Assembly: GCA_963593905.1 (NCBI GenBank)
Contig: CAVBBL010000003.1
Location: 82,157 to 146,156, forward strand
Reading direction: 5' to 3'
DNA from: CAG-791 sp963593905
GTDB taxonomy: Bacteria > Bacillota > Clostridia > Lachnospirales > Lachnospiraceae
DNA length: 64,000 nt
Below, piece after piece: positions 32,823 through 41,780 of the stretch. Under the pieces are notes generated by a model, which did no database searches, was not told the DNA's origin, and saw nothing but the letters and a program-made list of their open reading frames with translations. Position 1 is the first letter of the stretch, and every line of letters begins with the position of its first letter. The translations under genes were made by a program, and so were the position numbers.

Positions 32823-34781
32823 TTACATTCTCTCAATCAGCACACCATCCCGATAAGCTCGAAGCAAACCTTCCAGTTGGCGAATTCGTACCTTCATCTC
32901 ATTGCCGTCATCGGTATCTGCCACCAACCGTCTGTGGTCATAGGTCTCAATAAAACGGGAATCCGACAGGATATCCGTCTCTCTTCGTATGGCCGATTCT
33001 GTGGACTCAAAGAGCTCATGCGCCACCAGACGCATACCATGGGAATTCGCCACCAATGTATAACCTGCTATACCTGTTTTCTCATGATAAGCCTTAGAAA
33101 AGCCGCCGTCGATGATCAGCAGCTTGCCGCCGCACTTAATGGGCGACTCGCCTTTTTTCTGCTCCACAGGCACGTGGCCATTTACGATGTGTGCATGAGG
33201 CTTTCCCGCCAGGCCGAACTCTGCCAGAATCTTATCTACAATCTTCTCATCATTGAGAAGCCGATAGTAGGCATTCTTTGTCTCCGTATGTGTCTTGCTG
33301 TCCTCAATAAAGTACCGTTCAAAGGTGGTCATGCGGCTTTTTCCAAAGACAGGGGAATTAGGTCCGCCCCAGATGTACCACAAAAGATCCTGTCCCTTTT
33401 TGCGCACTGCGCTGTCCTTCGGCGCAAAGTAACCTCGACGGGCATAATATTCCAGCACGTCATACAAAGCCCGCCCACTGTAGGGCACTCCATCTACCTC
33501 TAAGGCTGTGAAGTTGCCTTCCTCATCCATCGGTACACAGCCGTGATAGAGAAGGTTGGAATTGTATCTCTTATACAGGCTTCCGTTGGTGAAAAGAAAA
33601 CGCACATGACGCTGCAGCTTATCGCTCTTCTGGAAAGCCTGCTGCAGCCGCTCCATGACCTGCTCTTCCTCCGGAGAAAGGGCATAAGGATCATCCGGAT
33701 TTACCGTGGGAAAATCACAATCCCGCAAGGGATAATACTTATTTCCAAGCTTCACCCTCTTTTTCACAAAATCAATCTGCTCTAAGAGCAAGCGATCTTC
33801 CATATGGAATTCGGGATGCGCCTTGATAATCTGTCCTTCCAGCTTTAACTGCAGGATGGTGGCTGCCTTATGCATTCTCATATCCAGGGACAGATCCTTG
33901 GTATCATAATCCTCGTCGTAAAGGATGCTGAAGGTACTGTTGTTCACATCCTTGTAGGTCTCCATGGCAAAATTAGCAAAAGGAAGCAGATTAATGCCAT
34001 AGCCTTCCTCCAAGGTGTCCAGATGGCCGTATCGGGCGGAGATTCGTATAACATTGCAAATGCAGGCACCGGAGCCTGCTGCCGCTCCCATCCAGGAAAT
34101 ATCATGATTGCCCCACTGGATATCTACTGCGTGATATTGAGCCACTGCATCCATGATTACATGAGGACCGGGTCCTCTGTCGTAAATATCGCCGATGATG
34201 TGCAAATGATCAATGACCAGCCTCTGAATCAGTTCACTTAATGCAATGATAAACTGCTGCGCTCTGTCCAGGCGGATAATGGTATGGATGATCTCGTTGT
34301 AATATGCCTCTTTGTCGGATACTTCTTCCTTTTCGGTGATCAACTCTTCGATCACGTAGGCGAAGTCCTCCGGCAGGGATTTGCGCACCTTGGACCTGGT
34401 GTATTTACTGGCCACCCGTCTGGTGATGGCCACCAGTCGATGAAGGGTGATCTTGTACCAGTCATTCCAGTCATCCTCCTGCTTCAGGATCAGTTCCATC
34501 TTCTCCCTGGGATAATAAATCAGGGTGGCCAGACTCTTTTTATCCTTATCACTCAATGTGTGGCCGAATTCCTCATCGATCTTCGTCCGAATGGTGCCGG
34601 ATCCGTTTTTAAGGACATGAAGGAACTGCTCATCCTCTCCGTGTATGTCTGTCAGAAAATGCTCTGTGCCTTTAGGGAGACTTAAAATTGCCTGCAGGTT
34701 AATAACCTCTGTGGAAGCCGCCGCAATGGTGGGATAGCTTCTGGCCAGGCTCTTCATCAATTCCAGTTCAAGATTTTCCAT
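32823..34781 (-). CDS. fbp: Class III fructose-1,6-bisphosphatase
   Basis: Gluconeogenic phosphatase of the Firmicutes-specific class III, 652 aa. It has the metallophosphatase-like signature: FLTDIHGEDEQF (near residue 40), HIIGDIYDRGPGPHVIMD, QWGNHDISWMGA, and HIVNGHVPV late in the chain. Length and order fit the family. The start is ATG 34781 with AATGGGGAT; an ATG 12 bases upstream lies in the LE-B element. The long leader also holds an LE-C-like module. Confidence 0.95.
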   Translation of the reverse strand: MENLELELMKSLARSYPTIAAASTEVINLQAILSLPKGTEHFLTDIHGEDEQFLHVLKNGSGTIRTKIDEEFGHTLSDKDKKSLATLIYYPREKMELILKQEDDWNDWYKITLHRLVAITRRVASKYTRSKVRKSLPEDFAYVIEELITEKEEVSDKEAYYNEIIHTIIRLDRAQQFIIALSELIQRLVIDHLHIIGDIYDRGPGPHVIMDAVAQYHAVDIQWGNHDISWMGAAAGSGACICNVIRISARYGHLDTLEEGYGINLLPFANFAMETYKDVNNSTFSILYDEDYDTKDLSLDMRMHKAATILQLKLEGQIIKAHPEFHMEDRLLLEQIDFVKKRVKLGNKYYPLRDCDFPTVNPDDPYALSPEEEQVMERLQQAFQKSDKLQRHVRFLFTNGSLYKRYNSNLLYHGCVPMDEEGNFTALEVDGVPYSGRALYDVLEYYARRGYFAPKDSAVRKKGQDLLWYIWGGPNSPVFGKSRMTTFERYFIEDSKTHTETKNAYYRLLNDEKIVDKILAEFGLAGKPHAHIVNGHVPVEQKKGESPIKCGGKLLIIDGGFSKAYHEKTGIAGYTLVANSHGMRLVAHELFESTESAIRRETDILSDSRFIETYDHRRLVADTDDGNEMKVRIRQLEGLLRAYRDGVLIERM

Positions 34782-34882
34782 TTTAATCCCCATTCCGCAG
34801 GCGACCTGTGCCGAAGGAATCGCAAAGCAAATTTCGAATTTGGTTTGCGATCCAGGCTATGGGTGACGCCTGCGGCACCCAT
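34782..34882 (-). repeat. LE-B leader element before fbp
   Basis: Minus strand: GGTGCCGCAGGCGTCACC, an inner hairpin (GGATCGCAAACC / ..TTTGCGATTCC), CTTCGGCACAGG, CGCCTGCGG, AATGGGGAT and ATG. The arms CCGCAGGCG and CGCCTGCGG (34867-34875 and 34795-34803 on the plus strand) match those before the LytTR gene. GTGCCG/CGGCAC is a competing pair. Confidence 0.8.
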
Positions 34883-34942
34883 AACTGTGCGAAAAATAAT
34901 AAGAATCTCTGATTCTCGTTTCATATCGAGGGCATTTTTCAC

Positions 34943-35008
34943 ACTAATCCTCATTTCTGAGCAGCATGGCTGCGAAGATTTGACGAGAATTGCAGATTCT
35001 CGTCTGCC
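34943..35008 (-). repeat. LE-C module upstream in the fbp leader
   Basis: GACGAGAATCTGC / GCAATTCTCGTC-type hairpin, then CTTCGCAG, CATGCTGCTCAGAAATG and AGGATTAG, but no gene start follows. It continues into TGTGAAAAAT (34930s), which can pair with ATTTTTCGCACA (34890s). The rest up to 35212 is AT-rich and unassigned. Confidence 0.65.
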
Positions 35009-35212
35009 CTCCGGACTATTATTGCTCAAAAGTAAATAGACATCCTTATTCTATCATAGATTTGTCTCTAAAGACAGAAAAATCCCTGTCAAAGGAAACA
35101 ATTGTCACTACAGATTACAGTCAAAAACTTTCTGATGCTGTATCTGAAGCTGTTTTCACTATGACAGAGATTTTTGGTTTTATAACGGATTTTTGATTTT
35201 ATACTGGCTTTC

Positions 35213-35968
35213 TTAGCCAATCACGTCACTCATGCTGTATAATCCGGGTGCTTTTCCTGCCAGATAAATGGCTGCCTCCACAGCACCTTTTCCGAACACT
35301 GCACGGCTGTAAGCACGGTGAGAAAAAGTAATGACCTCGTCCTCGCCTGCAAAGATCACATCATGATCTCCCACAATGGTGCCGCCGCGCACAGCGCTGA
35401 TGCCGATTTCCTTCTCCGGTCTCTTCTCACGGCGCTGGCTGCGATCATAGACATATTCATAATCACCCCCGGCCGCCTCATTGATCACATCTGCCAAAGC
35501 CAATGCCGTGCCACTGGGTGCATCCAACTTCTGATTATGATGCTTCTCCACGATTTCCATATCAAAACCCGCTGCGGAAAGCTTTTCGGAAGCTTCTCTT
35601 AGGACCTTAAAAAGCAAGTTGATACCCACAGACATATTGGCAGATTTAAGTATTGCCACCTTTTCGGAGGTTTCCTTTAACTTTGACAGTTGCTCCTCGG
35701 AAAGACCTGTGGTGCAGACCACGCAGGGAATTCCTTTTGCCTCGCACCAAGCAAGAAGACCATCCACTGCCGCAGCGGTAGAAAAATCGATGACCACATC
35801 TGCCTCCTGGGTGCACTCCTCCAGGCTCTGATAGATCGGATAATCTGCGCACTCACCGCCTCTTGCGTCGATACCTGCCATGATCCGGCAGCGCTCGTCC
35901 CTTGACACAATATCCGTAATCATTTGTCCCATTCTGCCGCAGCAGCCATGCATAATTATATTTGTCAT
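35213..35968 (-). CDS. dapB: 4-hydroxy-tetrahydrodipicolinate reductase DapB
   Basis: NAD(P)H-dependent second step of the lysine branch. It is 251 aa. The Rossmann motif is MHGCCGRMGQMI (residues 6-17) and the substrate motif EKHHNQKLDAPSGTAL (near 145-160). The start is ATG 35968, with GAGGGTGAAT from LE-C; the in-frame ATG 12 bases earlier is inside the SD. It follows dapA by 80 bp, so both should respond to the lysine riboswitch. Confidence 0.96.
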   Translation of the reverse strand: MTNIIMHGCCGRMGQMITDIVSRDERCRIMAGIDARGGECADYPIYQSLEECTQEADVVIDFSTAAAVDGLLAWCEAKGIPCVVCTTGLSEEQLSKLKETSEKVAILKSANMSVGINLLFKVLREASEKLSAAGFDMEIVEKHHNQKLDAPSGTALALADVINEAAGGDYEYVYDRSQRREKRPEKEIGISAVRGGTIVGDHDVIFAGEDEVITFSHRAYSRAVFGKGAVEAAIYLAGKAPGLYSMSDVIG

Positions 35969-36032
35969 ATTCACCCTCATTGCTGATCAGCTTTGCTGCA
36001 CTATTCCTCATTCCTGAACAGCTTGGCTGCAG
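35969..36032 (-). repeat. Tandem LE-C leader elements between dapA and dapB
   Basis: Two adjacent copies on the minus strand: GCAGCCAAGCTGTTCAGG followed by AATGAGGAATA, then GCAGCAAAGCTGATCAGC followed by AATGAGGGTGA and the start codon. The copies are about 31 bp apart. Confidence 0.75.
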
Positions 36033-36047
36033 TATCCACATTTGTTA

Positions 36048-36935
36048 TTACATCAGGCCGTAAGCTCTCATAGCATCCTCTAAGACCTTCGCATGAGCCG
36101 GCTCCATCTCTGTCAGAGGCATACGAAGAGGTCCTACGTTCTTTCCAAGCAGATTCATCGCCTTCTTCACCGGAATAGGATTAACTTCGCTGAAGAGATT
36201 ATCACACAGGTCCAGCATGCCGCACTGCATAGCTGCTGCACCGGCCACATCGCCGGCAAAGAACTTCGCACACATCTCATGCACTGCTGCCGGTGCGATA
36301 TTGGAAACAACGGAAATAACACCCAGACCACCCATGGAAAGGATCGGTACTGTCTGATCATCGTTGCCGGAGTAAAGCTCTACATTGCCGTCTGTCACTT
36401 TCATCAGCTTGACGATCTGGCTGATGTTGCCGCTGGCTTCCTTGATACCCACGATATTATCCACGTCCTTCACCAGACGGGCCACTGTCTCCGGCAGGAT
36501 ATTGCAGCCGGTGCGGCTGGGTACATTGTAGAGGATGACAGGAGTCTTTACGGCATCGGCAACAGCCTTGTAGTGCTGATATAAACCGTCCTGTGTAGCC
36601 TTATTGTAGTAAGGGGAAACTACCAGCAGTGCGTCAGCACCGTAAGCAGCTGCCTCCTCGGAAAGGTGAATCGCTGTTCTGGTGCAGTTAGAACCGGAAC
36701 CCGCGATGACCGGCACTCTGTGCTTTGTATAATCGATAACGAACTTCACAGCCTCCAGATGTTCTTCCTCTGTCATGGTAGCGGCCTCTCCTGTGGATCC
36801 GCATACCACAATGGCATCTGTACCTCCGGCAATCTGCTCATCTACAATCTGTGCAAACGCATCATAATTGATAGCGCTTCCATCCTCTGTAAAAGGTGTC
36901 ACGATTGCTACTGCTGCTCCCTTGAATACTGACAT
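36048..36935 (-). CDS. dapA: 4-hydroxy-tetrahydrodipicolinate synthase DapA
   Basis: Condenses pyruvate with aspartate semialdehyde. It is 295 aa. The motifs GSTGEAATMTEEEH (about 46-59), VVSPYYNK with YNVPSRTG, and the Schiff-base lysine in NIVGIKEASGN (near 163) are intact. ATG 36935 follows AGAGGAGG. It is first in dapA-dapB, directly behind a lysine riboswitch and terminator. Confidence 0.97.
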   Translation of the reverse strand: MSVFKGAAVAIVTPFTEDGSAINYDAFAQIVDEQIAGGTDAIVVCGSTGEAATMTEEEHLEAVKFVIDYTKHRVPVIAGSGSNCTRTAIHLSEEAAAYGADALLVVSPYYNKATQDGLYQHYKAVADAVKTPVILYNVPSRTGCNILPETVARLVKDVDNIVGIKEASGNISQIVKLMKVTDGNVELYSGNDDQTVPILSMGGLGVISVVSNIAPAAVHEMCAKFFAGDVAGAAAMQCGMLDLCDNLFSEVNPIPVKKAMNLLGKNVGPLRMPLTEMEPAHAKVLEDAMRAYGLM

Positions 36936-36980
36936 AACCTACCTCCTCTTTTGTTTATAACAGATTAATTTTTGACAGAC

Positions 36981-37016
36981 CAAAATGAAGCTGACCACAG
37001 AAAAGGGTCAGCTCCA
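36981..37016 (-). terminator. Riboswitch-controlled terminator before dapA
   Basis: GGAGCTGACC / GGTCAGCTTC stem (core 36989-36996 with 37006-37013) followed by ATTTTGG on the minus strand. It is the expected expression platform of the lysine riboswitch. Confidence 0.75.
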
Positions 37017-37039
37017 TATTCGATGCTCATTCACCGATG

Positions 37040-37210
37040 CTCATGGATAGCGCCCCATCTGTACAGATGACAGTCATACAGTTCTTCACTGTATGCCCAA
37101 GAATCTGCCCGCGGCAGCAGACCTTTCGGCGCCTTTTCCTTTCTGCTTTCTTCTCCTGCGTCCGCCGCATCGGAAAACCTACTGATAAAAAACGCAACCT
37201 CTATCTCTAA
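37040..37210 (-). ncRNA. Lysine riboswitch (L-box)
   Basis: Minus-strand landmarks in the right order are AGAGGTTGCG, CAGTAGG, GGCGCCGAAAGG, TTGGGCATACAGTG, ATGACTGTCAT and GGGGCGCTATC, which match the conserved core of lysine riboswitches. With lysine bound, the downstream terminator should form and shut off dapA-dapB. Ends are approximate. Confidence 0.85.
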
Positions 37211-37234
37211 TCTTCATATAAAAATACTAGATTC

Positions 37235-37263
37235 ATAGTATCACTGCAATATAACCTTGTCAA
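37235..37263 (-). promoter_or_regulatory. dapA promoter
   Basis: Minus strand TTGACA (37258-37263), 17 bp, TACTAT (37235-37240), about 25 bp before the riboswitch. Confidence 0.75.
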
Positions 37264-37423
37264 TTACAGCTTTACAGGGAAATAGGCATGTACAGCCTTG
37301 TCGAAGCCTCATTGCACAAACACAGCAGCAGTTACAATAGGTCTTCCGTTGCCTTCGTCACCATACTGACAACCCGCCGTTGGTGCCAGGTGCTGTATCC
37401 GTTACGACTCTATAGACAAACAG

Positions 37424-40189
37424 TTACAGACCGGCTAAAACCGTATTACTTTCCTTTTTTTCTTTCACATTCAGCGCATTGACGACCGCCTCGTAAAGCG
37501 GCCTTGCCTCCGGCGCGGCGCCCAATAGCTCCGACAGACTCATCTGATGTGCAAATTGAATCATAGGATTATCCAGCATGCCGGGAACCATCTGTTCAAA
37601 CATTTCCACTGCCAGCGGCTGATTCAGAATTTCTCCAAGGGTGCTGTCCATACTGAAGCGTTCCCGGAAAAGACTGGTTTTCGTCTCGTATACATAGTCA
37701 TAAACACCGGAACCCACTTCCACTGTCTCTTCTCTTTCCGGCAGGTAAATAACCGCCGTCGTATTGGCAGGCACCTCCACATGGATTCTGATTTCACCAT
37801 CCAGACAGCTGGTACGCAGAGAAATCGGACCATAGGCAGAGGTAAATTGCGTCTCCCATTTTTCAATTCCTTTTACAAACATGGGCTTTACCTGGAATTT
37901 CTTGTATCCCGGTTCCAACTGGGAGAGTCCGCCGACTTTTCGCACCATCCAGTCGCCGATGGAGCCATAGGCATAATGGTTTAAGGAATTCATGCCGGAG
38001 GTATCAAAAGTGCCGTCCGGCTTGACAGAATCCCAGCGCTCCCAGATGGTGGTGGCCCCCATATTGACCGCATACAGCCAGGAAGGATAATCTTCCCTCA
38101 TAAACAAGGTACCTGCCATGTCATGAGCACCGTTTTCCGATAAGGCATGACAGATATACGGCGTTCCCAGGAAACCGGTGGAGAGATGATTTTTATGATT
38201 TTCAATATTGGTAAGCAGCGTACTTACAATTCTCTTTCTGTCTTTTTCTCTTGTCAGATTAAAATACAATGACAGAACTGCCCCGGTCTGTGTCTCGCTT
38301 ACGATTCGCCCGGTAGGGGTATAATATTCCTGCCGAAAAGCTTCTAACGTGCGCTCGTAAAGAGCAGCGTATCTTTGTTCCTCATCGTCTTTTCCCAAAA
38401 CGCCGGCTGTTTGTCTTACCAGGTCTGTTACATACAGGTAATAGGCATTGGCAATCATATATTTGTCCGTAGCCCCTGTGCGGTCGGCGCTCTCCTCTTT
38501 ATCCAATGCCAGCCAGTCGCCGTATTGGAATCCTGTCTGCCAGAGACCATTTTCATTGCAATGTGCCTGTATGTAATCCACCCACTCATGCATACATTTC
38601 CAGTTTTCCTTCAGGATTCTCCTATCTGCATAGATTTGATAAACCACCCAGGGAATGATCACGGCGGCATCACTCCATCCGGCTGCACTGTATTGTCCCA
38701 GAATATCCGGCACCACATGGGGGACACCTTTTTCCAGAGAGGATTCTGCTGCTACATCCCGCATCCACTTGGTGAAAAACAGTGCTGTATTTCGGTGAAA
38801 TGCGGCTGTCCAGGAAAAGATCTGTGCATCTCCCATCCAGCCAAGACGCTCATCTCTTTGGGGACAATCTGTGGGAATATCCAGAAAGTTATCCAACTGC
38901 CCCCAGGAAATATTGCTCTCCAACTGGTTTACTTTCGGATTGGAGGTCGTGAAATCGCCCGTCTTTTCCATATCTGAGTGCATCACGCAGGCGGTAAACT
39001 GCTCCAAAGAAGGCTCTTCCATGCCTTCTACGCAAATATAGCGAAATCCGTGGAAGGTAAAGTGTGGGACAAACACCTGTGCTTTCCCATTGCAGATATA
39101 GGTATCCACCGATTTTGCCTGACGCAGGGTATCCGGATAGAAATTACCGTCCCGATCAAGCGTCTCCGCGTGGCGGATTGTGATCTTCTGTCCTTTGCTG
39201 CCATTGACCCTGACTTCCACTACACCGGTGATATTCTGTCCAAAGTCAATCACCTTTTCCTTTTTAGGTGTGATGAGCAATTCCTTTGCGGGAATCCGTC
39301 TGGTAATGCGAACAGGTTCGTTTTCCTGCGCAGTGAGGATCTTTTTATCAAATGGCTCTGTGCGGACCTTTCCCTTCTGATTCCATGCACAGACAGAGTC
39401 TATCGTCTCCCCCATATAAATCTCACTGCTGCGGATTTCTCCTGTCCTGACGCTCCAGGATTCATCCGTGGAAACGATCTCCGTAGTCTCATCCTCATAG
39501 TTGATACGAACCTCTGCAAAGGTACCTGTCTTTTGCCCGTAACGGTCAGGTTCACAGGTAAAGCCTAAAATTCCCTTATACCATCCGTTTCCGACAGTGA
39601 TGCTGATGGTATTTTCCTGCTCGAGGAGGTCCGTAACATCGAAAATCTGATATTGAAGTCGTTTATGATAGCTCGTCCACCCCGGTGCCATGCGATAGTC
39701 ACCCACCCGTTTGCCGTTTAAATACATTTCATAAATGCCGTGTGCCGTCACATAGGCGCGTGCTTTTTTGGGCTTTTCGCGCAGCGAGAAGGTCTTTTCA
39801 AAGACCGGGCAGGCGGTTTCCTCTGCAGGGAAATCATGGGTGATCATCTTAGCTGAAAATGTTTCCGGATCAAAAACCCCTGTCTCAAAAGCCCCCTCTG
39901 CGAAAGCTTCCTTTCCATGATTGTCCTGTACTCGAACCTGCCATATATAGCGTGTTTCCGGTCTCAGAGAACTTCCCTCGTATTCGATCAGCACGCTCTC
40001 TGCCGAGGAGACATTCCCACTGTCCCATACTATTGTCCCCTGTGCAGAATCCTCTCTTACCACGATCCGGTAAAGAGCCTGCATGGTGTTCTTTTCTTCA
40101 GCCTCCATCTTCCAGGAAAAACGAGGGCATCGCACATCAAGCCCTATGGGATTTATTCTGTATTCTGTTCTAAGGTCATAAATTTTCAT
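37424..40189 (-). CDS. GH78 alpha-L-rhamnosidase with a C-terminal helical tail
   Basis: A 921 aa intracellular glycoside hydrolase (no signal peptide) that removes terminal alpha-L-rhamnose. The order is an N-terminal beta-sandwich (from MKIYDLRTEYRINPIGLD), the rhamnosidase-N and concanavalin-like domains, the (alpha/alpha)6 catalytic domain and a C-terminal beta domain. The catalytic region has DCPQRDERLGWMGDAQIF and MGATTIWERWDSVKPDG (general acid and base glutamates). Residues ~845-921 form an extra helical tail that resembles the tail of the GH3 enzyme of the same locus. The start is ATG 40189 with GAAGAGGTG from LE-A. It is last in GH3-transporter-GH78. Confidence 0.92.
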   Translation of the reverse strand: MKIYDLRTEYRINPIGLDVRCPRFSWKMEAEEKNTMQALYRIVVREDSAQGTIVWDSGNVSSAESVLIEYEGSSLRPETRYIWQVRVQDNHGKEAFAEGAFETGVFDPETFSAKMITHDFPAEETACPVFEKTFSLREKPKKARAYVTAHGIYEMYLNGKRVGDYRMAPGWTSYHKRLQYQIFDVTDLLEQENTISITVGNGWYKGILGFTCEPDRYGQKTGTFAEVRINYEDETTEIVSTDESWSVRTGEIRSSEIYMGETIDSVCAWNQKGKVRTEPFDKKILTAQENEPVRITRRIPAKELLITPKKEKVIDFGQNITGVVEVRVNGSKGQKITIRHAETLDRDGNFYPDTLRQAKSVDTYICNGKAQVFVPHFTFHGFRYICVEGMEEPSLEQFTACVMHSDMEKTGDFTTSNPKVNQLESNISWGQLDNFLDIPTDCPQRDERLGWMGDAQIFSWTAAFHRNTALFFTKWMRDVAAESSLEKGVPHVVPDILGQYSAAGWSDAAVIIPWVVYQIYADRRILKENWKCMHEWVDYIQAHCNENGLWQTGFQYGDWLALDKEESADRTGATDKYMIANAYYLYVTDLVRQTAGVLGKDDEEQRYAALYERTLEAFRQEYYTPTGRIVSETQTGAVLSLYFNLTREKDRKRIVSTLLTNIENHKNHLSTGFLGTPYICHALSENGAHDMAGTLFMREDYPSWLYAVNMGATTIWERWDSVKPDGTFDTSGMNSLNHYAYGSIGDWMVRKVGGLSQLEPGYKKFQVKPMFVKGIEKWETQFTSAYGPISLRTSCLDGEIRIHVEVPANTTAVIYLPEREETVEVGSGVYDYVYETKTSLFRERFSMDSTLGEILNQPLAVEMFEQMVPGMLDNPMIQFAHQMSLSELLGAAPEARPLYEAVVNALNVKEKKESNTVLAGL

Positions 40190-40311
40190 TTTCACCTCTT
40201 CATACCGCAATTAATTCAGCTGCATGAGGAGGATTTCACGCAGCGAATTCTCCTCATGCAGCAATGCAGTTTGAAAGAAATGCCATCCGGCATTTCTTTC
40301 AAGCTTTTCAA
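40190..40311 (-). repeat. LE-A leader element before the GH78 gene
   Basis: Hairpin 4 (TTGAAAGAAATGCC / GGCATTTCTTTCAA) is intact, hairpin 3 is missing or reduced to GCATTGC, and hairpin 2 (GCATGAGGAGAATTCGCTGC / GTG..ATCCTCCTCATGC) is extended. Hairpin 1 is degenerate (GCTGAATTAATTGCGG) before TATGAAGAGGTG and ATG. Confidence 0.75.
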
Positions 40312-40332
40312 CCTTGCCTCTTTGCGGCGCAG

Positions 40333-41724
40333 CTATGCCGCCTTATTTCTTGCCTGCAGATCAGCAATGATCTGCGGATATCTCTTTTCCAGGTCATTTT
40401 TAAGGAGCAGGATAAACATAAGCACGAACAGAGCCAACGGAATATAGATAGAGAATGCAAAAATCGCTGTATTGACAGAAGCAGGCTGTACTTCCAGCGC
40501 TGCATTGTATCCGCCCAATGCCAGCAGCCATCCGATCAGGGATCCGCCAATGCCGGAACCGATCTTGCAGCCGAACGAATTGGCACTGTTGGTCATACCT
40601 ACAATACGCTTATTAAATTTCCACTCATTGTACTCTACGCAGTTGTTTACCATAGCGCCAAACAAGCACATCAGCGGAATATTTGCAAAGGTAACCACAG
40701 CGCCTGCGATGATGCAGCTCATCAGACTATAAGGTGTAAATACCCTTACCACACAGGCTGCTATACCAAGGATACAGGATACCATGCAGGTTTTTGTCAT
40801 GCCTAGCTTACCTGCCATAGGACCGGTGAGCGCAAATCCCAGAAATGTGGGAATCAGTCCCACTGCGCCCAGCAGAGCCACCATATTATCATTACCCAAA
40901 ATGTACTTGCAATAGTAGGTTCCGCCGGAAGCACTTAATCCATAGGAGATGTTCATAAGCATCTGCAGCCCCAGCATGATCACCCAATATTTGTTATGAA
41001 ACAGGATACCAAGCCCCTCCGCAAAGGAAACCTTCTCTTCTGCCGCTTGCTCTGCAGAAGCCTCTGCAGCTGTTTCTTTGGAAACCTTGTATAAGATCAG
41101 CAAAGAGACCATGGAGATAAGACCGAATACCACACCTACTTTGATCCATGCGGATTGTGAACCTCCCAGAGCATTGGTAATAGGGATCAATAAGATAGCA
41201 ATGACCATTCCCGCAATATATCCGAATGCCGCACGGAAGACACCCATTTTACCACGTTCCTCTGAACTCTTCGTACGAAGTGTCATGAGAGCACCGTAAG
41301 GAATGGCTACCGCTGTGTAAACGATTGCCGTGATTAAAATATTCGTCAGCAGCACATACACTGTCTGCAAACCACTGCCGGCATTTGCAGGAACCGTAAA
41401 CAGCAAAATAATACTCACTAATGCCGGAATGGCCATACGCAGGAACCAGGGACGGCATTTTCCCTTCGGGGAATGTCCTTCATCCATAATTTTCCCCATG
41501 AGCAGATCTGAAAACGCATCCACGATCTTTGCAACCAAAAGCATGGTAGCCACCATACCTGCCGCAAGTCCTACCTTTTCCGTGTAAAAATAAGTCAACT
41601 GTCCTACCAGGGACGTCATAATATTAAGCGGCAGCTGCCCCAGACCATCTCCCAGATAGTCCGTCAACCGCATAGACTTCTGTATCCCCATAGAATCCAA
41701 ACCAAGTTCTTTTCTCTTACCCAT
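40333..41724 (-). CDS. GPH-family (MFS) sugar:cation symporter
   Basis: A 463 aa, 12-TM transporter of the glycoside-pentoside-hexuronide family. The N-terminal MRLTDYLGDGLGQLPLNI and the loop DAFSDLLMGKIMDEGHSPKGKCRPW (about residues 68-92) are characteristic. It should import a glycoside, probably a rhamnosylated one, for the GH78 and GH3 enzymes on either side. ATG 41724 follows GAAAGGATG from an LE-A hairpin 1. Confidence 0.9.
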   Translation of the reverse strand: MGKRKELGLDSMGIQKSMRLTDYLGDGLGQLPLNIMTSLVGQLTYFYTEKVGLAAGMVATMLLVAKIVDAFSDLLMGKIMDEGHSPKGKCRPWFLRMAIPALVSIILLFTVPANAGSGLQTVYVLLTNILITAIVYTAVAIPYGALMTLRTKSSEERGKMGVFRAAFGYIAGMVIAILLIPITNALGGSQSAWIKVGVVFGLISMVSLLILYKVSKETAAEASAEQAAEEKVSFAEGLGILFHNKYWVIMLGLQMLMNISYGLSASGGTYYCKYILGNDNMVALLGAVGLIPTFLGFALTGPMAGKLGMTKTCMVSCILGIAACVVRVFTPYSLMSCIIAGAVVTFANIPLMCLFGAMVNNCVEYNEWKFNKRIVGMTNSANSFGCKIGSGIGGSLIGWLLALGGYNAALEVQPASVNTAIFAFSIYIPLALFVLMFILLLKNDLEKRYPQIIADLQARNKAA

Positions 41725-41766
41725 CTGTCATCCTTTCTCAGCCGCAGCTTGCCTGCGGCTGCACGA
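41725..41766 (-). repeat. LE-A hairpin 1 before the GPH transporter gene
   Basis: Minus strand TCGTGCAGCCGCAGGC / AAGCTGCGGCTG, then AGAAAGGATGACAG and ATG. Only hairpin 1 is present. Confidence 0.7.
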
Positions 41767-41780
41767 GAAGCTTGCCTTTT

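Larger units (their letters stand above)
36936..37423 (-). other. dapA leader and upstream gap
   Basis: A 488 bp stretch. From right to left it holds about 150 bp with no identified feature (37265-37423), a promoter (37235-37263), the lysine riboswitch (about 37040-37210), its terminator (36981-37016) and the dapA SD. Confidence 0.8.

Noticed and set aside
34757..35029. 90-aa minus-strand open frame in the fbp leader
   Set aside because: It consists of translated LE-C and LE-B modules and overlaps the fbp start in another frame.
37288..37482. 64-aa plus-strand open frame
   Set aside because: Lies in the dapA upstream gap and antisense to the GH78 stop region; no SD, no protein features.
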